Assembly: GCA_010909725.1 (NCBI GenBank)
Contig: JAACMV010000003.1
Coordinates: 558,001-622,000, forward strand
DNA length: 64,000 nt
DNA from: Picochlorum sp. 'celeri'
Taxonomy: Eukaryota; Chlorophyta; Trebouxiophyceae
Direction of reading: 5' to 3'
Shown: one piece after another, positions 10,636-19,622 of the stretch
Layout of the letters: each line of letters starts with the position of its first letter
How positions within the stretch are numbered: the stretch's first letter is position 1
Made by a program: the position numbers and the translations under genes
The notes under the pieces: generated by a model
What the model saw: the letters and a program-made list of their open reading frames with translations, nothing else
What the model was told of the DNA's origin: nothing
Database searches by the model: none

Positions 10636-12023
10636 ATGGAGGGTGAGTTGTCAGGGCGCGATATAGTCACGGAACCACGTGTTGTCTCTATCAACTGTGG
10701 AAGTTCCCATTCGCTGGCACTCATTGAAACAGGGAGTGGAAATATTGTCGTATCTTGGGGGCGCGGTGAGGATGGGCAACTTGGACACGGCGATCCTGAT
10801 GAGAAGGTCGTCCCTCAGGCAATCTATAAGCTAATTAATGCGAAAATATCTGAGATTCACTGCGGAGCTGAGTACTCCATTGCAGTGTCTGACGAGGATT
10901 TGAAAGTGTACAGTTGGGGTTGGGGAGATTTCGGAAGGTTAGGACATAATGATTGCCTTGATGTGTTTGTACCGACGCCAATAGCATCCCTGGTGGGCAC
11001 CAAAGTGTCATCAGTAGCATGTGGCGATACTCATTCTTTGATAGCAACCTCTGATGGCAAAGTTTTATCTTTCGGTAGAAATCAGAACGGGCAACTCGGC
11101 AATGGAAACTTAGATGACTGTTTTGAACCCAAAGAAATTATTGCATTGAAAGATGAGGTCGTGCTGCACGTTGCCTGTGGTGCAGAGCATTCTGCATGCT
11201 GTACACAAGATGGGAAAGTGTTCTCATGGGGTTGGGGAAGGTACGGGAATCTAGGAGATGGAGGTTTAGTTGATAGAAATAAACCTGTATTAGTGAAAGG
11301 ACTTGAGGATGTTACTATTAAAAGCATCGCATGTGGCTGGCGACATACCTTGGCAATTGACGATTCTGGCTCAATATTCTCCTGGGGATGGTCGAAGTAT
11401 GGACAGCTTGGGCATGGAAGTACTGAGTACGTCATTTACAAATGCAATGTATTTGTGACAAGATTGTCTTTCTGAATGCGTATGATAACATATGTAGAGA
11501 TGAGCTGATACCAAAGCAGATTGATTCTCTTCGGGGGCATAGAATGGTACACATTGCAGGAGGATGGCGTCACTCACTTGCATCCGACGAATCTGGTACT
11601 TTGTTCTCATGGGGATGGAATAAATTTGGTCAGCTTGGTTTAGGAAACAATGAGGATACATCCTCACCAACTGCAGTACCATTACCCAACAATGAAAAAA
11701 TCGATAAGATTGCTAGCGGCTGGAGGCATACCCTTGTGGTAAGTCGTTCTGGAAAATTCTTCTCATGGGGAAGGGGAATTAACGGGCAGCTTGGCATTGG
11801 ATCGACATGTGATGTGAACAAGCCTGTTGAGTTGAAAGAACTGAGTGCGGGGACAATGTCAATTGAGATGCTGACAAAACAGTCTCATCCCATAGTTATG
11901 CATTCTATTCCACCCAATGATCGGTATGCACTTGTTCCAGACAAGGTTGATCCCAATGTCTCTAGTCACACTGTGCCAGAGGCCACAGTCCCTAGCAAAA
12001 AGGCAAAATATGGTACATCATGA
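10636..12023 (+). CDS. UVR8: UV-B photoreceptor UVR8, two exons
   Basis: Exons 10636-11426 and 11498-12023 are joined across a 71-bp intron (GTACGT...ATGTAG), giving 438 residues against 440 in Arabidopsis UVR8. The protein is a seven-bladed RCC1-type propeller. It carries the three GWRHT/S repeats whose tryptophans sense UV-B: W235, W287 and W339 here, a constant +2 offset from Arabidopsis W233, W285 and W337, each followed by the dimer-forming Arg. Blocks such as SWGRGEDGQLGHGD, YSWGWGDFGRLGH and WGRGINGQLGIG follow the plant order. The C-terminal tail keeps the equivalent of the COP1/RUP-binding region: RYALVPDK and a final VPSKKAKY matching the VP motif. It should therefore be a functional receptor rather than a generic RCC1 protein. 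Stop to next ATG (FO synthase) is 108 bp. Confidence 0.95.
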
Positions 12024-12131
12024 TTCAATATAACCTCAAGAATTTGACGGATGGGGCCTGCAGGTCCTCACATACCATTTTAAAAGTATAATTGTAATTT
12101 TCATACCTTTCTCTGACGATGTAGGTGAACC

Positions 12132-14756
12132 ATGACAAACATGCCCACCCTCACAAGTAACTGGGTGGCTTGCGCTCGACCACGATTGGGCCCATTGCGA
12201 CATAGTCCTCGAGTAGTGCATTACAAGAGAAATATATTGAGAGAATCAGGTATCACGTATGCCTCCTCAGCACAACTAACCTCAACAGAGCAGCAAAACT
12301 CGTTCTTGGCTGTTTTGAAAAATTTGTCGGAGCCTAGGGATGTGTTACGTGAATTAGAGCAGTATGATCTACAAGAACTGATGGATATGGCGGGAAATGT
12401 ACGTGATCGACGCCCTGGAGGAGACACCGTGACATTCTCGCCAAAGGCTTTTATTCCTTTGACTCGCCTTTGCCGTGACAGTTGCTCGTATTGCACATTT
12501 GTCGTAGAGCCACGGAGCGATAGAAGGGCTTACATGTCTATGGATGAAGTGATTGAGATTGCTCTGCTTGGGCAGGAACAAGGGTGCAGTGAAGCTCTCT
12601 TGACTTTAGGAGACAAGCCAGAGCTTTTGTACAGCCAAGCACGGGATGAATTGCATCATCTTGGCTATTCGTCAACGATCGAATACGTAAAGGCATGTGC
12701 AGAGTCTATATTAAACGAGACAAGACTCATCCCTCATATTAATGCCGGGATCATGCCGGATGAGGAAATCAGACAACTGAAATTGGTTAGTGGAAGCATG
12801 GGTCTTATGTTAGAATCAACGAGCAAAGCGCTCATGGAGCCAGGGATGCCCCACTACAATTGTCCCGACAAAGAGCCTTCCAAACGCCTTGAAATGCTGG
12901 AGCTGGCAGGAAAAAATAGGGTCCCTTTTACGACGGGACTTCTTGTGGGCATTGGGGATGCACGGCTAGACCGCATTGATGGGCTCCTCAAAATTAGAGA
13001 TTGTCATGCGAGATATGGCCATATACAGGAGGTGATCATACAAAATTTTGCTCCGAAAAAGAACACCAAAATGGCTGCAGAAGCTGTGCCAAGCCTGGAG
13101 GAACTGCTATTTACAATATGTGCCTGCAGGCTATTGATGCCAGCGATGAACATTCAGGCACCACCGAATCTTACCAAAGACTGGGAAAAGCTTCTTGAAG
13201 CGGGAATCAATGATTTCGGAGGTATATCCCCTGGTTTGACGCCTGATTTCGTGAACCCAGAGAAACCATGGCCTCTGATTCAAAGTCTTTCTGATGCGGT
13301 GTCCGCAAAGAACAAAGTCCTGCTGCCTAGATTGCCAATTTACCCTGAATACGTGAATAGATATTCCGACGCTGATACTTGGTTATCATCGTATGGACCA
13401 AAATCCCCCATGGGATCTGTGCTATCGTTGATAGATGCTGATGGATATTGCAGTGCATCAACCTGGAATGCAGGAAAAGGTGCCAGTCTTGGTTCCATAT
13501 CAGACACAAAAAGCAACGTTATAAATAGGAAAGCATTCAGACATTCTGAAAAAAAAGTATCAGCGATACCAAAAATGGCGATAACAAAAGGCTATTCACC
13601 AATAAAGATGACAAAGTCTGGCATAATTCAGAATTGTTCTACTCCAAAGGGTGCTTTGGAAGCGGACAAATTGATTGAGCAAGCTTTTAGACCAGAGGGA
13701 TTTTCCAAAAAGGATATCGTTAGATTATTCAGAGCCAGGGGTAAAGAATTTGATGCCATTATTTCTGCAGCAGACACGGTCAGGAAGATGGTGAATGGTG
13801 ATGACGTGTCATTTGTCATCAATAGGAATATCAACTACACAAATATTTGCGAATATAAATGCTCATTCTGTGCCTTTAGCAAAGGTTCCAATGACGAACA
13901 ATTGAGAGGAAAACCATATTTACTAGAATCTTCGGAGATTTCTCGTAGAACTCTAGAGGCTGTGCAAGTATATGGAGCAACAGAGGTGTGCATGCAAGGA
14001 GGGATTCACCCGTCTTTTACTGGGGAGGATTACATTAATATTTTGACAGCAGCAAAGTCAGTATCCCCAGATATTCATATACATGCATTTTCTCCTCTGG
14101 AAATTGATCACGGTGCGCGCACGCTCGGATTAAGTCATGTTGAATATCTGAGAATACTGAAAGACGCAGGATTGAAGAGTCTGCCAGGGACAGCTGCCGA
14201 AGTGCTTTCAGATGATGTGAGGAATGTGCTATGTCCTGACAAATTGAACACGAGAGAGTGGGTCGATATAATAAAATCAGCACACAGTGTAGGACTTCCA
14301 ACGACATCAACAATCATGTTTGGACATGTTGATTCTACACATCATTGGGCAGAACATCTCCTCATCCTCAGAGATATTCAAATAGAGACGCAAGGCATCA
14401 CCGAGTTTGTTCCATTGCCATTTGTACATATGGAAGCGCCAGTGTTTAAGGCAGGAAAGGCTAGAGCCGGGCCAACGCTGAGAGAATGTTTCCTTATGCA
14501 TGCAATAGCCCGTTTAGTACTCCACCCACACATTAGGAATATACAAGCTTCTTGGGTGAAAATGGGTCCCGACAGGGCTTCAGAGCTCCTATCCGCAGGA
14601 TGCAATGATATGGGTGGCACCCTCATCAATGAAAACATCACCAAGGCAGCTGGGGCCTCATTTGGTCAGATTGTCGATGAGCAAAGAATGAAGCGTCTCA
14701 TCAAGCAATCAGGCAAGGTTCCTTATCAAAGAACTACAGCGTACCAGAGAATCTAA
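12132..14756 (+). CDS. cofGH: FO synthase, fused CofG-CofH radical SAM enzyme
   Basis: An intronless 874-residue protein has two radical SAM halves. The first has CRDSCSYC (C114, C118, C121), the CofG-type CX3CX2C [4Fe-4S] site. The second has CEYKCSFC (C573, C577, C580), the CofH-type site. Together they make 7,8-didemethyl-8-hydroxy-5-deazariboflavin (FO, 8-HDF) from tyrosine and the flavin precursor 5-amino-6-ribitylaminouracil. In algae the product serves as light-harvesting antenna of DNA photolyase, since coenzyme F420 itself is generally not used. The ~55 N-terminal residues are basic and Ser-rich and may be an organelle transit peptide. A linker at about residues 455-520 separates the halves. 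Land plants have lost this gene, so its presence supports an algal source. It directly follows UVR8. Confidence 0.93.
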   Translation: MTNMPTLTSNWVACARPRLGPLRHSPRVVHYKRNILRESGITYASSAQLTSTEQQNSFLAVLKNLSEPRDVLRELEQYDLQELMDMAGNVRDRRPGGDTVTFSPKAFIPLTRLCRDSCSYCTFVVEPRSDRRAYMSMDEVIEIALLGQEQGCSEALLTLGDKPELLYSQARDELHHLGYSSTIEYVKACAESILNETRLIPHINAGIMPDEEIRQLKLVSGSMGLMLESTSKALMEPGMPHYNCPDKEPSKRLEMLELAGKNRVPFTTGLLVGIGDARLDRIDGLLKIRDCHARYGHIQEVIIQNFAPKKNTKMAAEAVPSLEELLFTICACRLLMPAMNIQAPPNLTKDWEKLLEAGINDFGGISPGLTPDFVNPEKPWPLIQSLSDAVSAKNKVLLPRLPIYPEYVNRYSDADTWLSSYGPKSPMGSVLSLIDADGYCSASTWNAGKGASLGSISDTKSNVINRKAFRHSEKKVSAIPKMAITKGYSPIKMTKSGIIQNCSTPKGALEADKLIEQAFRPEGFSKKDIVRLFRARGKEFDAIISAADTVRKMVNGDDVSFVINRNINYTNICEYKCSFCAFSKGSNDEQLRGKPYLLESSEISRRTLEAVQVYGATEVCMQGGIHPSFTGEDYINILTAAKSVSPDIHIHAFSPLEIDHGARTLGLSHVEYLRILKDAGLKSLPGTAAEVLSDDVRNVLCPDKLNTREWVDIIKSAHSVGLPTTSTIMFGHVDSTHHWAEHLLILRDIQIETQGITEFVPLPFVHMEAPVFKAGKARAGPTLRECFLMHAIARLVLHPHIRNIQASWVKMGPDRASELLSAGCNDMGGTLINENITKAAGASFGQIVDEQRMKRLIKQSGKVPYQRTTAYQRI

Positions 14757-14797
14757 TAAGAAAGCATCGTATTCTTACATCCCAATTTGCATGTTTA

Positions 14798-14802
14798 TGT
14801 AA
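14798..14802 (+). terminator. TGTAA poly(A) signal after FO synthase
   Basis: TGTAA lies 41 bp after the stop codon and 50 bp before the CMC2 start. Confidence 0.4.
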
Positions 14803-14852
14803 AGATTTAATCCCATCGCTCCGAATGAAGGCGCTTCTTCGAAACAAAAAGG

Positions 14853-15083
14853 ATGCACCCACCCTTACACGTCTCCAAGCACCCCCACTGTAAAGAGCAG
14901 ATTGAATCTCTCATTAAATGCCACGCTGATCATCCGATTGCAAAATTTTGGGGTACATGTAACGAAGAGAAATGGGCACTGGATAGGTGTTTAAGGGAAG
15001 AGAAGAAACTCAAACGACTTGCAAACAAAAAGATTATTCTGGAACGCGAAGAGCGTCGGCGAAAGAGGGAAGCTTCAGGATAA
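14853..15083 (+). CDS. CMC2: Cytochrome c oxidase assembly/biogenesis protein CMC2 (twin Cx9C)
   Basis: The 76-residue protein has the twin CX9C pattern (C13/C23 and C36/C46) with the family context MHPPL at the N terminus and FWGTCNEEKWALDRCL. CMC2 proteins are folded in the mitochondrial intermembrane space by Mia40 and help assemble complex IV. The C terminus is highly charged (KKLKRLANKKIILEREERRR). The next gene (PPC decarboxylase) starts only 45 bp after its stop, on the same strand, and no TGTAA signal occurs in that gap, which suggests a shared message. Confidence 0.9.
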   Translation: MHPPLHVSKHPHCKEQIESLIKCHADHPIAKFWGTCNEEKWALDRCLREEKKLKRLANKKIILEREERRRKREASG

Positions 15084-15128
15084 TAGCATAGATATAGAAT
15101 CCAGGCATCAAAGTCGTCAAAGTTTGGA

Positions 15129-15737
15129 ATGGGTGAAGCTAGACTTGGCGCTGCAGAAGTTGGAGAGGGGAGGAAGGCAAACATTATTTTAGGAGTCTCA
15201 GGAAGCGTTGCAGCGATCAAGATAATCGAACTGCATCGAAGATTGTCAGATTTCGCCAATATTCGTGTCGTTGCCACAAACGCAGCAATGCATTTTATAG
15301 AAACAACTGCTTGGCAGGACGAGATTGATGAGATTTACAGGGATGAAGACGAGTGGAAATCTTGGCGAGCTAAAGGGGACACTGTTGTGCATATAGATCT
15401 CCGGAAATGGGCAGATGCTATGGTCATTGCTCCTTTATCTGCTAATACTCTAGCTAAAATAGCTCATGGTTTGTGCGATAATTTACTGACATGTATTGTG
15501 CGAGCTTGGGACTTCAACAAGCCAATGCTTCTGGCACCAGCAATGAATACCTTTATGTGGAGCAGCGTACTGACAAAGAGGCATTTGGGGGCATGTGAGG
15601 ATCTGGGAGGGACTGTGATACCTCCTATTTCGAAAGAGCTCGCATGTGGAGATGTCGGACAGGGGGCCATGGCTGAGCCCCACACCATTGCTGCAGTATG
15701 TAAGCAAATTCTTGAAAAAGCAAATCGTGCTACATAA
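15129..15737 (+). CDS. HAL3: Phosphopantothenoylcysteine decarboxylase (HAL3/CoaC type)
   Basis: The 202-residue flavoprotein decarboxylates 4'-phosphopantothenoylcysteine to 4'-phosphopantetheine in coenzyme A synthesis. Recognisable features are the FMN-binding GVSGSVAA start, the catalytic His (H89, in VVHIDLRKWAD), APLSANTLAKIA, the substrate-binding PAMNTFMW motif (N140), and the active-site Cys (C173, in ELACGDVGQGAMAEP). All catalytic residues of plant HAL3a are present. The ATG has G at -3 and G at +4. It starts 45 bp after CMC2 and converges on the SVR1-like gene with 20 bp between stops. Confidence 0.95.
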   Translation: MGEARLGAAEVGEGRKANIILGVSGSVAAIKIIELHRRLSDFANIRVVATNAAMHFIETTAWQDEIDEIYRDEDEWKSWRAKGDTVVHIDLRKWADAMVIAPLSANTLAKIAHGLCDNLLTCIVRAWDFNKPMLLAPAMNTFMWSSVLTKRHLGACEDLGGTVIPPISKELACGDVGQGAMAEPHTIAAVCKQILEKANRAT

Positions 15738-15743
15738 TCATCT

Positions 15744-15748
15744 TGTAA
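15744..15748 (+). terminator. TGTAA poly(A) signal after HAL3
   Basis: TGTAA lies 6 bp after the HAL3 stop codon and just before the stop of the opposing gene at 15758, so the 3' ends of the two transcripts must overlap. Confidence 0.5.
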
Positions 15749-15757
15749 TACAGTATT

Positions 15758-16795
15758 TTATATCGATCGATCAGCTCCAACATTCAACACTCGCCTCACC
15801 TCGTGAGGTTTGAGCTCTACAAATTTGCCAAATCCTAAATCTCTTGGTATCCTATAACCACCCACTCGTATCCGCCGCAGGACTTTCACTTCCATCCCTG
15901 CTGCTTCCACAATATTTCTGACCTCTCGATTCCTTCCCTCTGCAACAATTATTCGGATTCTATTCCTTTTTGACAGATCGCTATCATCCAGAGCAACGGC
16001 TATAGGAACTACTTGGACTCCATTCTCTTTATCCATGTACCCCTTGGACATTCTCTCCAAATCCAACTTCCCAGGCCTCCTATTCAATGTGACACTGTAC
16101 TCTTTTGTCAGTCCTGAGGAAGGGTGCTGCACAGCATGGGCCCAATCTCCATCATTTGTTACAAAAATGAGCCCGACACTTTGGACATCAAGCCTGCCTA
16201 CTGTGAAAAATCTGGGAGCTAGGGAAGAATTAGAATGTTTCCGTTTCCACTCAGCCACCCATCCGTCAAGTAAATCCACCACCAGCCTATCTCCGGAACC
16301 ACCTTGTCCATCTTTTGCATTCGTACATATATATCCCTTTGGCTTGTTCATTGCGAAATAGTATTTGTTCGTCACAGCAGTCTTTGTCATAATTTTCCCG
16401 TCATATCGAATCTCATCCTTCAACACATTAACAGTCACTCCAGGCTCACTAACAATCTTGCCATTGATAGCAATTCTACCCTGCTCTATCAAAGCATCGG
16501 CACCTCTCCTCGACGCAAGTCCCATTGAAGCTAAAGCCTTGTTCAAACGCATTACATTTGGATCCGAGCCTTGCTCTGTCCTTTGGGCCTGTCCAGAGTG
16601 TCGAACCTTTCGCCCATGCTGTTGCCCCCGCCGCCTCGCTTGACCTGCCTCACAAACAACAGATCTATCTACCCGAAATGTGTCCCTTGCATGAGGAAAC
16701 GAATGTCCTCTCCCGGCTACTCGTGCACCCAAAGTCCTGCATGCCAAACCTCTGCTACTATTCGTCAGGCTGCATGATTTGCACCCAATCATCAT
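15758..16795 (-). CDS. SVR1: Plastid rRNA pseudouridine synthase, RsuA/RluB family (SVR1-like)
   Basis: The 345-residue protein has a basic N-terminal transit-like region (residues 1-75), an S4 RNA-binding domain (about 81-137: MRLNKALASMGLASRRGADA) and the pseudouridine synthase domain with catalytic Asp in GRLDVQSVGLIFVTNDGD (D203). FAMNKPKGYICT and EGRNREVRNIVEAAGMEV are the other family blocks. The closest known architecture is Arabidopsis SVR1, which modifies plastid rRNA. The catalytic loop has Ser where bacterial enzymes have Thr (VQSVGL), a mild change. Its start is 272 bp from the divergent CURT1 start. Confidence 0.92.
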   Translation of the reverse strand: MMIGCKSCSLTNSSRGLACRTLGARVAGRGHSFPHARDTFRVDRSVVCEAGQARRRGQQHGRKVRHSGQAQRTEQGSDPNVMRLNKALASMGLASRRGADALIEQGRIAINGKIVSEPGVTVNVLKDEIRYDGKIMTKTAVTNKYYFAMNKPKGYICTNAKDGQGGSGDRLVVDLLDGWVAEWKRKHSNSSLAPRFFTVGRLDVQSVGLIFVTNDGDWAHAVQHPSSGLTKEYSVTLNRRPGKLDLERMSKGYMDKENGVQVVPIAVALDDSDLSKRNRIRIIVAEGRNREVRNIVEAAGMEVKVLRRIRVGGYRIPRDLGFGKFVELKPHEVRRVLNVGADRSI

Positions 16796-16889
16796 TAAAT
16801 CAGTAATTTCTATGTCAAAAGTACACTTGATATGTATTCAGACCGATCCATAAGCTAGGTCTTCAATGCTGAATGTCCTTCCAAATAAT

Positions 16890-16906
16890 ACCCTAAGTTA
16901 GGGTTT
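16890..16906. promoter_or_regulatory. Palindromic telo-box in the shared SVR1-like/CURT1 promoter
   Basis: ACCCTAA (16890-16896) and TTAGGGTTT (16898-16906) form a head-to-head pair around one G. TTAGGGTTT is the reverse complement of the plant telo-box AAACCCTAA, a cis element in promoters of growth and translation genes. It lies centrally between two divergent genes for plastid proteins. Confidence 0.45.
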
Positions 16907-17067
16907 CGACTTTAAAAAAATCTGGGGGATTGGATGCGTCCATGGCAAATTTGCACTCAATGCTCAGATCATGCGAGCAAACCCTCTGTTTTAATTCCAA
17001 AATAAACAGTTTGATCTCGAAAGATCCGTGATACCGTCAGTTCATACGACGATCGTTTCTTGCCAGG

Positions 17068-17699
17068 ATGATTGCTTGCTCTGCTATTCGCGTCGCTAAC
17101 GCTGTCCCAACTCGTGCTAGGTATGGAATCATGGATTCAAACAAAATATGTATCCTATAGCCTTGCGTCATATACTGTGTATGCCTGATTTTGGTGGAGT
17201 GCCAGTATCACCCAACCCGATCCAAGAGTCGGGCGGGTGGATGCTTCTCCACGTGGACATGCGTATATATCACATCATCATGCTTCAAAATTTCATTGAT
17301 TGCAGAGTGGCTGGAGGACGTTCTGCTTTGATGGCAGGTATGCCAGTGAGGAGAAGCGTGGTTGTCAAAGCTGACGCCAAAGAGACTGCCGATGAGGTCA
17401 TGGAGAACCTTAGCTCTGGAGCTGAGGACTTGGCTGACAAGATTCAAAAGTACTGGGAGGAATCTGAGGAGAAGCCAACCATTGTGGCCACTGGATTTGG
17501 TTTGTTGCTTGCCCTGTACTTTGTGAGCAACTTGGTGAATGCTGTGGACAGACTCCCACTCGTTTCCAATGTATTCGAGTTGGTTGGAATTATCTTCTCT
17601 GGATGGACTGCCTACAGATACTTCTTGGTCGATGGAGAGAAGGAGAAGTTGACCGCTGATGTCAAGGGATTCCTCTCCAAGGTTGGAGTCAACTTGTAA
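17068..17699 (+). CDS. CURT1: Thylakoid curvature protein CURT1, two exons
   Basis: Exons 17068-17120 and 17306-17699 (intron 185 bp, donor GTATGG, acceptor TTGCAG) encode 148 residues. The first exon is the start of a transit peptide (MIACSAIRVANAVPTRAR). The mature part is a CAAD/CURT domain: an N-terminal amphipathic helix (EVMENLSSGAEDLADKIQKY), two close membrane helices (about TIVATGFGLLLALYFVSNL and LVGIIFSGWTAYRYFLV), and a C-terminal amphipathic helix (KLTADVKGFLSKVGV). CURT1 oligomers bend grana margins. A TGTAA overlaps the stop codon. The gene is found only in cyanobacteria and plastid lineages. Confidence 0.93.
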
Positions 17700-17932
17700 C
17701 CAAATGAAGATTCCCTTTGAATGATTTTTATCAAATGAACTTTTCAATGACGACATTCTTCTATATCGATTGAGGAAAGATGATCATATCAACTGGTTCT
17801 CAACGTGTTGAAGAATTTGGTGAGCCGATCTGTAACTATATGATGATTTCAGTATTACAACAAAAATCTGCTATGGAATCTACTGCATCATGATTTTTCT
17901 CTTTCCACAAGAAAAATCTATCAAATTACTGC

Positions 17933-19042
17933 TCATGCAGCCACAGCTTTCTGACCGACAACATTCTTGACAGCCTCCACAACTGCCTCTGGCTGGACAA
18001 TGGTTGCAGACTCGAGTTCAAAAGCATATGATGTTGGCACATCTTGGGATGAGAGTCTTACTACCTGGTGGTCCAAATCATCGAAAAGAGACTCATTGAT
18101 GACAGCTGAGAGAGATGCTCCGATTCCTCCAGTTTTCATGCATTCTTCTACAATAATTGCTTTTCTTGTCTTCTTCACACTCTTTGAGATTGTTTCCATA
18201 TCAAAAGGTTTCAAAGAGATGAGATCAACAACTTCTGGATTGTATCCTTCTTTTTCAAGCTGAGCAACTGCCTGCATGGCGACATATCTCATACGAGAAT
18301 AACAGAAGATACTGACATCTGTTCCTTCTCTGACAACCTCAGCCCGCTCGAGACACTGAACTTCGTCTTTATCGCCAACCTCTCCCTTCACATTGTACAA
18401 CAACACATGCTCGAAGAAGATGATTGGATTATCTGATCTAATTGCGGCTTTCAGCAGTGCCTTGGCGTTTCTGGGTGTAGAGCAAGCCACAAGCTGGACT
18501 CCTGGGATGGACTGGAAATATGATTCAAGACGCTGAGAGTGCTCAGCTCCAAGCTGACGACCAACTCCACCAGGTCCTCTGATCACCATAGGAACACTAT
18601 ATTGTCCTCCAGATGTATAGTGAAGCATGCCGCAGTTGTTGGAAATCTGGTTGAAAGCCAACAGCAAGAATCCCATATTCATTCCTTCAACAATTGGGCG
18701 CAAACCAGTCATGGCAGCCCCAACTCCCATTCCCATGAAACCATTCTCGCAAATTGGGGTATCCAAAAGACGCATATCACCATACTTCTTGTACAAATCA
18801 TATGACACCTTGTAACTCCCTCCATAGTGTCCAACATCCTCTCCCATCATCATCACCTTTGGGTCACGCTCCATCTCCTCGTCCAAACCCTGCCTCAGAG
18901 ATTCCCACATCATCATCTCCTCCCCTGCACGGGTGACAATGCTAGCACGGCGTGCTTGAGGAGCAACCCTTCCACGACTCCCTGTGCATACAGGGACTCC
19001 CCGTCGCACTTGGACTGCGCTCTTCACTGCACTAGCTTTCAT
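17933..19042 (-). CDS. PDHB: Plastid pyruvate dehydrogenase E1 beta subunit
   Basis: The 369-residue protein begins with a plastid transit peptide ([20 protein letters not shown] ... ending near SIVTRAGEE) and continues as a complete E1-beta: [59 protein letters not shown] and FFEHVLLYN. It forms the thiamine-diphosphate-dependent E1 heterotetramer of the plastid complex that supplies acetyl-CoA for fatty acid synthesis. Nuclear encoding of this subunit is typical of green plants, while red algal plastids usually encode it. A TTATTTCAG precedes the ATG, so a 5'-leader intron is likely. FabG at 36.3 kb acts further down the same pathway. Confidence 0.95.
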   Translation of the reverse strand: MKASAVKSAVQVRRGVPVCTGSRGRVAPQARRASIVTRAGEEMMMWESLRQGLDEEMERDPKVMMMGEDVGHYGGSYKVSYDLYKKYGDMRLLDTPICENGFMGMGVGAAMTGLRPIVEGMNMGFLLLAFNQISNNCGMLHYTSGGQYSVPMVIRGPGGVGRQLGAEHSQRLESYFQSIPGVQLVACSTPRNAKALLKAAIRSDNPIIFFEHVLLYNVKGEVGDKDEVQCLERAEVVREGTDVSIFCYSRMRYVAMQAVAQLEKEGYNPEVVDLISLKPFDMETISKSVKKTRKAIIVEECMKTGGIGASLSAVINESLFDDLDHQVVRLSSQDVPTSYAFELESATIVQPEAVVEAVKNVVGQKAVAA

Positions 19043-19321
19043 CCCTGAAATAATATAAGATAATATCGATAGTTAAAATGGTGACTCAATCATACGGATA
19101 TTGAACCAGGTGGCGCCGATGCAGTGTCATACGTTCTCCCTTGACGAAAAGATCGCTTGATCCCACCTGTCAATGACAACTTGACCCACAACTGATGAAA
19201 ATTGAGCAAAAAACAGAGATCTAATATAAATAGAACACCGTAGAATGCATCATTCATTCGATCAGCCTAGGTTGTGTTGCCTCGGCAGCTCGGCGTCAAC
19301 TCCATCGACACAGTTGGCATA
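19043..19321. other. Shared upstream region of PDH E1-beta and the small ORF/S1 locus
   Basis: No coding exon seen. It contains a canonical TATA box at 19225-19233 on the plus strand. Confidence 0.4.
19225..19233 (+). promoter_or_regulatory. TATA box
   Basis: TATAAATAG is a canonical TATA element 89 bp before the ATG of the 72-residue ORF and about 390 bp before the S1-protein ATG. It places the likely transcript start near 19255. Confidence 0.5.
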
Positions 19322-19592
19322 ATGAGGGTCAGTAACGTACCAATCATGGTGCTTCTGTGAATATATATATCTATTGGTAGAAATGTAGACTGATAATGGG
19401 TCCGAACACTGTTTAAAACTCATGCATTCCATGCAATGGATAATTCATGCCATCGCTTCAGACCACCTGTCAAAGGCCTTCCGCAGAGGGCAAGATGTGT
19501 CAATGTTGCGAGAGGAGGAGGTGCCCATACCTCTCACACATCCACATGATTTGGTCAATGTGGTAGCTGACATGTATCAGAGAAAAAAATAG
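19322..19592 (+). CDS. Putative 72-residue protein of unknown function, two exons
   Basis: Exon 19322-19336 (MRVSN) joins exon 19389-19592 across a 52-bp intron (GTACCA...ATGTAG) in phase 0. The second exon begins TDNGSEHCLKLMHSMQWI and ends THPHDLVNVVADMYQRKK. Codon use and amino-acid make-up look protein-like, and a TATA box stands 89 bp upstream. I do not recognise the family. There is no signal peptide; one weakly hydrophobic segment (LMHSMQWIIHAIA) is present. The S1-protein ATG is only 30 bp after its stop, so it may be the upstream cistron of a dicistronic mRNA or a regulatory upstream ORF. The 15-nt first exon is the weakest point. Confidence 0.4.
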
Positions 19593-19622
19593 AATTGTGT
19601 AATTCGGATTAGGATATCAATA

